DNA of 7,890 bases, taken from positions 5,889 to 13,778 of the forward strand of contig DQFC01000028.1 of NCBI GenBank assembly GCA_003531665.1, written 5' to 3'. Positions 5,611-7,890 of the stretch are shown here, piece after piece. Position 1 is the stretch's first letter, and every line of letters begins with the position of its first letter. Both the position numbers and the translations under genes were made by a program. The notes under the pieces were generated by a model, which was given only the letters and a program-made list of their open reading frames with translations, did not search any database and was not told the DNA's origin. The DNA comes from Candidatus Collierbacteria bacterium (GTDB taxonomy: Bacteria; Patescibacteriota; Microgenomatia; UBA1400; MFAQ01).

Positions 5611-5617
5611 GAAATGT

Positions 5618-6964
5618 ATGAAGTTGAAATTTTTAGGGGCAGCAAAGACAGTGACGGGATCGAACTTTTTTCTCACTGGTGTAAACACGGGTTTGATGGT
5701 GGATTTTGGAATGTTTCAAGGGAAGCCGGAGGAGGTGGGTTTGAATACGATTAAACCGGACATCGACTTTGGTGCGCTTTCGGCAGTACTTTTGACACAT
5801 GCACACCTGGATCATTGTGGAAGACTACCCCTTTTGGCTCAGTATGGGTTCAAGGGGCCGATTTTTATGACTGAAGCAACGAAGGCGCTAGCCGAGCTTG
5901 TTCTTTACGATGCGGCCAAAATAGCCAAAGAAGCCGAAGCGAAGTCGGTTCTTTATACGGATGAAGATGTGGAAGTGATATTGAAGCAGGTATCGCTCGT
6001 CGAGTATGACAAGCGTTTTGACGTGGGCGACTTTACCGTTACCTTCCTTGATGCCGGCCACATCTTGGGATCGGCTAGCATCATAGTGGAAGAGAGAACG
6101 ACAGGTAAGAGCGTAGCCTTTAGTGGTGATTTGGGAAATACTCCTGAGCCATTGCTTTCACCGACTGAATTTGTTACTAAGGCAAATATGGCGGTAGTAG
6201 AGTCTACCTACGGAGATGAGGTGCACGGACCAAGAGAGGAGATGGAGGATTTGGCAAAGATTATTAACAAAGCCGAAACAAACAAGGGAACGGTTCTTAT
6301 TCCCTCGTTTTCGATTGAGAGAGCGCAAGAGCTTTTGTTTATTTTTGATCAACTCAAGAAAGATGGAAGAATGGACGTTAAGACACCGGTTTTTTTGGAT
6401 AGCCCGATGGCAATCAGAGCGACAATGATCTTCAAAGATTTTCCGATTTTGTATAGCAAGAAGCTTAAGGATCAGGTAAAAACGGATGATCCGTTTGATT
6501 TTTCTGGATTGATGATCTGTGACACCATGGAAAAAAGTAAACAAATCAAAAATTATGATGGCGTAAAGGTGATCGTGGCAGGCAGTGGAATGATGAGTGG
6601 GGGACGAGTGATTCACCATGCCGTAAACTATTTGGGAGAGTCCAATACACAGCTAGTGATGGTGGGATATCAAGCCGAGGGGACCCTAGGAAGGGAAATC
6701 TTGGATGGAAACAGGAGAATAAATATTTGGGGTAATTGGATTACTATTAATGCCGAAGTGTTGGAAATAAAAACTATGAGTGCTCACGCGGATCAGGGAC
6801 AGGTGCTTTTATGGTTAAAGAAGATTGATGGCCTAGAGGAAGTAGCCTTGATCCATGGCGAGGAGTTACCCAGGTTAGTCCTGAGTGAGAAAATTCATCA
6901 GGATCTTCCAGATGTTAAAGTAGTATTACCGGTAGTAAATCAAGAAATTGACCTAAAACTCTAA
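5618..6964 (+). CDS. Metallo-beta-lactamase/beta-CASP ribonuclease (Ysh1/CPSF-like)
   Basis: 448 residues, the normal length for the stand-alone prokaryotic beta-CASP nucleases related to CPSF73/Ysh1 (COG1236 type), and shorter than RNase J. All catalytic motifs are visible: VDFGMFQG (28-35, motif 1 Asp29), THAHLDHCGRLP (60-71, the HxHxDH zinc site), AGHILGSA (146-153), FSGDLGN (168-174) and VESTYGD (194-200). The beta-CASP cap is inserted at about 230-345 (IPSFSIERAQELL, FLDSPMAI, SGMMSGGR). The C-terminal RMMBL part carries MSAHADQGQ (387-395) and LIHGEE (411-416). Such enzymes are Zn-dependent endo- and/or 5'-3' exoribonucleases acting in RNA processing and decay in the cytoplasm. The ATG at 5618 follows an extended -10 with a 7-nt gap and no Shine-Dalgarno site. 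The stop abuts the start of the next gene, so the two are probably co-transcribed. Confidence 0.95.
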   Translation: MKLKFLGAAKTVTGSNFFLTGVNTGLMVDFGMFQGKPEEVGLNTIKPDIDFGALSAVLLTHAHLDHCGRLPLLAQYGFKGPIFMTEATKALAELVLYDAAKIAKEAEAKSVLYTDEDVEVILKQVSLVEYDKRFDVGDFTVTFLDAGHILGSASIIVEERTTGKSVAFSGDLGNTPEPLLSPTEFVTKANMAVVESTYGDEVHGPREEMEDLAKIINKAETNKGTVLIPSFSIERAQELLFIFDQLKKDGRMDVKTPVFLDSPMAIRATMIFKDFPILYSKKLKDQVKTDDPFDFSGLMICDTMEKSKQIKNYDGVKVIVAGSGMMSGGRVIHHAVNYLGESNTQLVMVGYQAEGTLGREILDGNRRINIWGNWITINAEVLEIKTMSAHADQGQVLLWLKKIDGLEEVALIHGEELPRLVLSEKIHQDLPDVKVVLPVVNQEIDLKL

Positions 6965-7474
6965 ATGAAAAAATTTCTATATATAGTATGGGGAATATTA
7001 TTATTTTTTTCTGTTGGCGTTGTGTTTGCACAAGACCTGATTCTAACCAGAGTGGGTGTATTGTCTACCGTTGGAGTAGATTACTCAAATATCAGCTATT
7101 TTGGAGCCATACCGGCATTTGAAGGAATAGCGTCGCCTTCTTCAATCGTCTATGTAAAAATAAAAACGTCTACAGACGCGACTTTGGCGGCCAGTCCAAG
7201 CGGTAGTTGGCAGTTTATTCCGGGAGTATTGGATCCGGGAAGTAGTCTGGTGGTGATTACTTCCGGTCTTCAATCGATTACTTTTAGCCTGAACTTCAAC
7301 GCAACCCCGGCGGCTACTCCAACAGCCACTCCCACAGCGACCCCGACAGAATTGCCGGCCACAGGAGTATGGGAGTATTACCTGCCGATTATCGGGATGG
7401 GATTGGTAATTTTCTTCTTCGGGAAATTTCTTAAAAAACAGATGTTGTTTTGGGAAGGCAGGAAAAGAAGTTAA
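6965..7474 (+). CDS. LPATG-anchored surface protein with one Ig-like domain
   Basis: 169 residues. A signal peptide (residues 1-22, MKKFLYIVWGILLFFSVGVVFA, likely cleaved before QD) is followed by a short region. A beta-sandwich-like stretch (about 50-112) has the bacterial Ig-like pattern: F-G-ASPSS-VYVKI, GSWQF, then LDPGSSLVV and SITFSL. A proline/threonine stalk of ATPAATPTATPTATPTE (113-129) leads to LPATG at 130-134, a hydrophobic helix (135-155) and a basic tail (KKQMLFWEGRKRS). This is the classic sortase sorting signal: a sortase cleaves between T and G and joins the protein to peptidoglycan. No sortase is in the window. The ATG directly follows the TAA of the ribonuclease gene with no gap, implying coupled translation. 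Its role may be adhesion or display; the binding partner is unknown. Confidence 0.85.
   Translation: MKKFLYIVWGILLFFSVGVVFAQDLILTRVGVLSTVGVDYSNISYFGAIPAFEGIASPSSIVYVKIKTSTDATLAASPSGSWQFIPGVLDPGSSLVVITSGLQSITFSLNFNATPAATPTATPTATPTELPATGVWEYYLPIIGMGLVIFFFGKFLKKQMLFWEGRKRS
7309..7350 (+). repeat. Short tandem Ala-Thr-Pro coding repeat (stalk)
   Basis: The DNA encodes consecutive ATP/AT-PT units that form the proline/threonine stalk before LPATG. Codons vary between copies (for example CCG, CCA, CCC), so the repeat is kept at protein level rather than as recent identical DNA copies. Its likely role is an extended spacer through the wall. Confidence 0.7.
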
Positions 7475-7524
7475 GAGTTTCTTGGGTATTAGTTCTGTGA
7501 TCTATGGCAAAATACTGAGAGAAA

Positions 7525-7533
7525 TGGTTTAAT
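7525..7533 (+). promoter_or_regulatory. Extended -10 before the exonuclease gene
   Basis: TGG-TTTAAT (7525-7533) is an extended -10 with five of six consensus bases, 10 nt before the ATG at 7544. Transcription would begin only a few nucleotides before the start codon. No convincing -35 is seen. An AGGG at 7534-7537 might serve as a weak Shine-Dalgarno site if transcription starts further upstream. Confidence 0.4.
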
Positions 7534-7543
7534 TAGGGTTCAA

Positions 7544-7890
7544 ATGACACAAAAAGGGAACAGAGTTGAAGTGGTTTATGATATCGAGACAAAAAATTTT
7601 TTCAACGATACAGATTTGAGGAACCCTGAGGATTTGGGGATTTCGGTAGTGTCTGCTTATAGAAGGGAAATGGATGATGACTTGAGAGAAGTTTTCGGTG
7701 AGATGAAGAGTTTTTGGACGCCAGAGGCACTTACCGTGGTGGGAGCCGAAGAGTTCATTTTTGACCACATGTGGGAATGGTTTGAAGAGGCAGATAGGAT
7801 AATCGGATACAACTCTTTTGGCTTTGATAATCCGGCCATGAATGGAATTTACGAAAAAGGAGATTTTACTAAATTGAAACATTTTGATGT
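7544..7890 (+). CDS. DEDD-type 3'-5' exonuclease / RNase H-like protein (5' part, cut by window edge)
   Basis: The frame is open from ATG 7544 to the right edge (115 full codons seen). The N-terminus reads MTQKGNRVEVVYDIETKNFF, with the Exo I motif DIET (residues 13-16; catalytic Asp and Glu of DnaQ-like nucleases). IIGYNSFGFDNPAM (about 88-101) matches the Exo II region, where the Asp of FDNP is the next metal ligand. This pattern is shared by predicted RNase H-fold exonucleases such as the YprB/RNase_H_2 type (PF13482) and DnaQ-like families. The Exo III Asp/His would lie beyond the window, so the exact family cannot be fixed. It follows the LPATG gene by 69 nt with its own extended -10, so it is probably a separate transcription unit. 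Confidence 0.85.
   Translation, partial: MTQKGNRVEVVYDIETKNFFNDTDLRNPEDLGISVVSAYRREMDDDLREVFGEMKSFWTPEALTVVGAEEFIFDHMWEWFEEADRIIGYNSFGFDNPAMNGIYEKGDFTKLKHFD

Noticed and set aside
5533..5611. Small reading frame of 26 codons starting ATG CGC ATG and ending TGA just before the ribonuclease gene.
   Set aside because: It overlaps the paired arms of the structured element and the promoter region, and has no start signal; its composition follows the structure.
6158..6619. Minus-strand open frame of 153 codons inside the ribonuclease gene.
   Set aside because: Antisense to conserved beta-CASP motifs, with no domain or start signal of its own.
7475..7543. Search for a terminator after the LPATG gene.
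   Set aside because: Only a loose GTATT/AATAC pairing with a long loop and no T-run was found.

Overview
The window (7,890 bp, about 44% GC by eye) reads as compact bacterial chromosome. It carries eight complete protein genes, one gene cut by the right edge, and one candidate structured RNA or repeat element. Genes are small and tightly packed. Most starts lack a Shine-Dalgarno sequence and instead have a -10-like hexamer 6-8 nt before the start codon. UppP, an L,D-transpeptidase and an LPATG-anchored surface protein suggest a peptidoglycan-bearing, probably monoderm cell. Together with the reduced gene lengths and the gene content, this fits a Candidate Phyla Radiation (Patescibacteria, perhaps Microgenomates-like) genome. 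That assignment is inference; no rRNA or other phylogenetic marker is present.

Layout, left to right. 23-247 (+) encodes a small membrane-anchored, lysine-rich YtxH-like protein, convergent with uppP (263-1033, -), the undecaprenyl-diphosphate phosphatase. From a 41-bp divergent intergenic region with a symmetric -10 element, an Nramp-related transporter (1075-2472, +) runs the other way and ends 3 nt from the convergent end of a Crp/Fnr-type regulator (2476-3126, -). Upstream of the regulator on the minus strand lie an L,D-transpeptidase (3179-3835), prmC (3855-4601) and a zinc-ribbon/transmembrane/fibronectin-III-like protein (4616-5371), spaced 14-19 nt apart as a likely transcription unit. 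The 246-bp gap 5372-5617 holds a GC-rich, multi-branched inverted-repeat structure (5416-5573). Rightwards from it run a beta-CASP metallo-beta-lactamase ribonuclease (5618-6964, +), an abutting LPATG surface protein gene (6965-7474, +), and the 5' part of a DEDD-type 3'-5' exonuclease gene (7544 to the edge, +).

How they fit together: UppP recycles the undecaprenyl carrier for wall synthesis, the L,D-transpeptidase cross-links peptidoglycan, and the LPATG protein would be attached to that wall by a sortase encoded elsewhere. PrmC matures release factors, and the beta-CASP protein probably processes or degrades RNA. I see no CRISPR array, insertion sequence, tRNA, toxin-antitoxin pair or defence locus. 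The most unusual items are the unexplained branched RNA-like element at 5416-5573, the recurring extended -10/leaderless start pattern, and the Nramp-related transporter whose metal-binding motifs are replaced.
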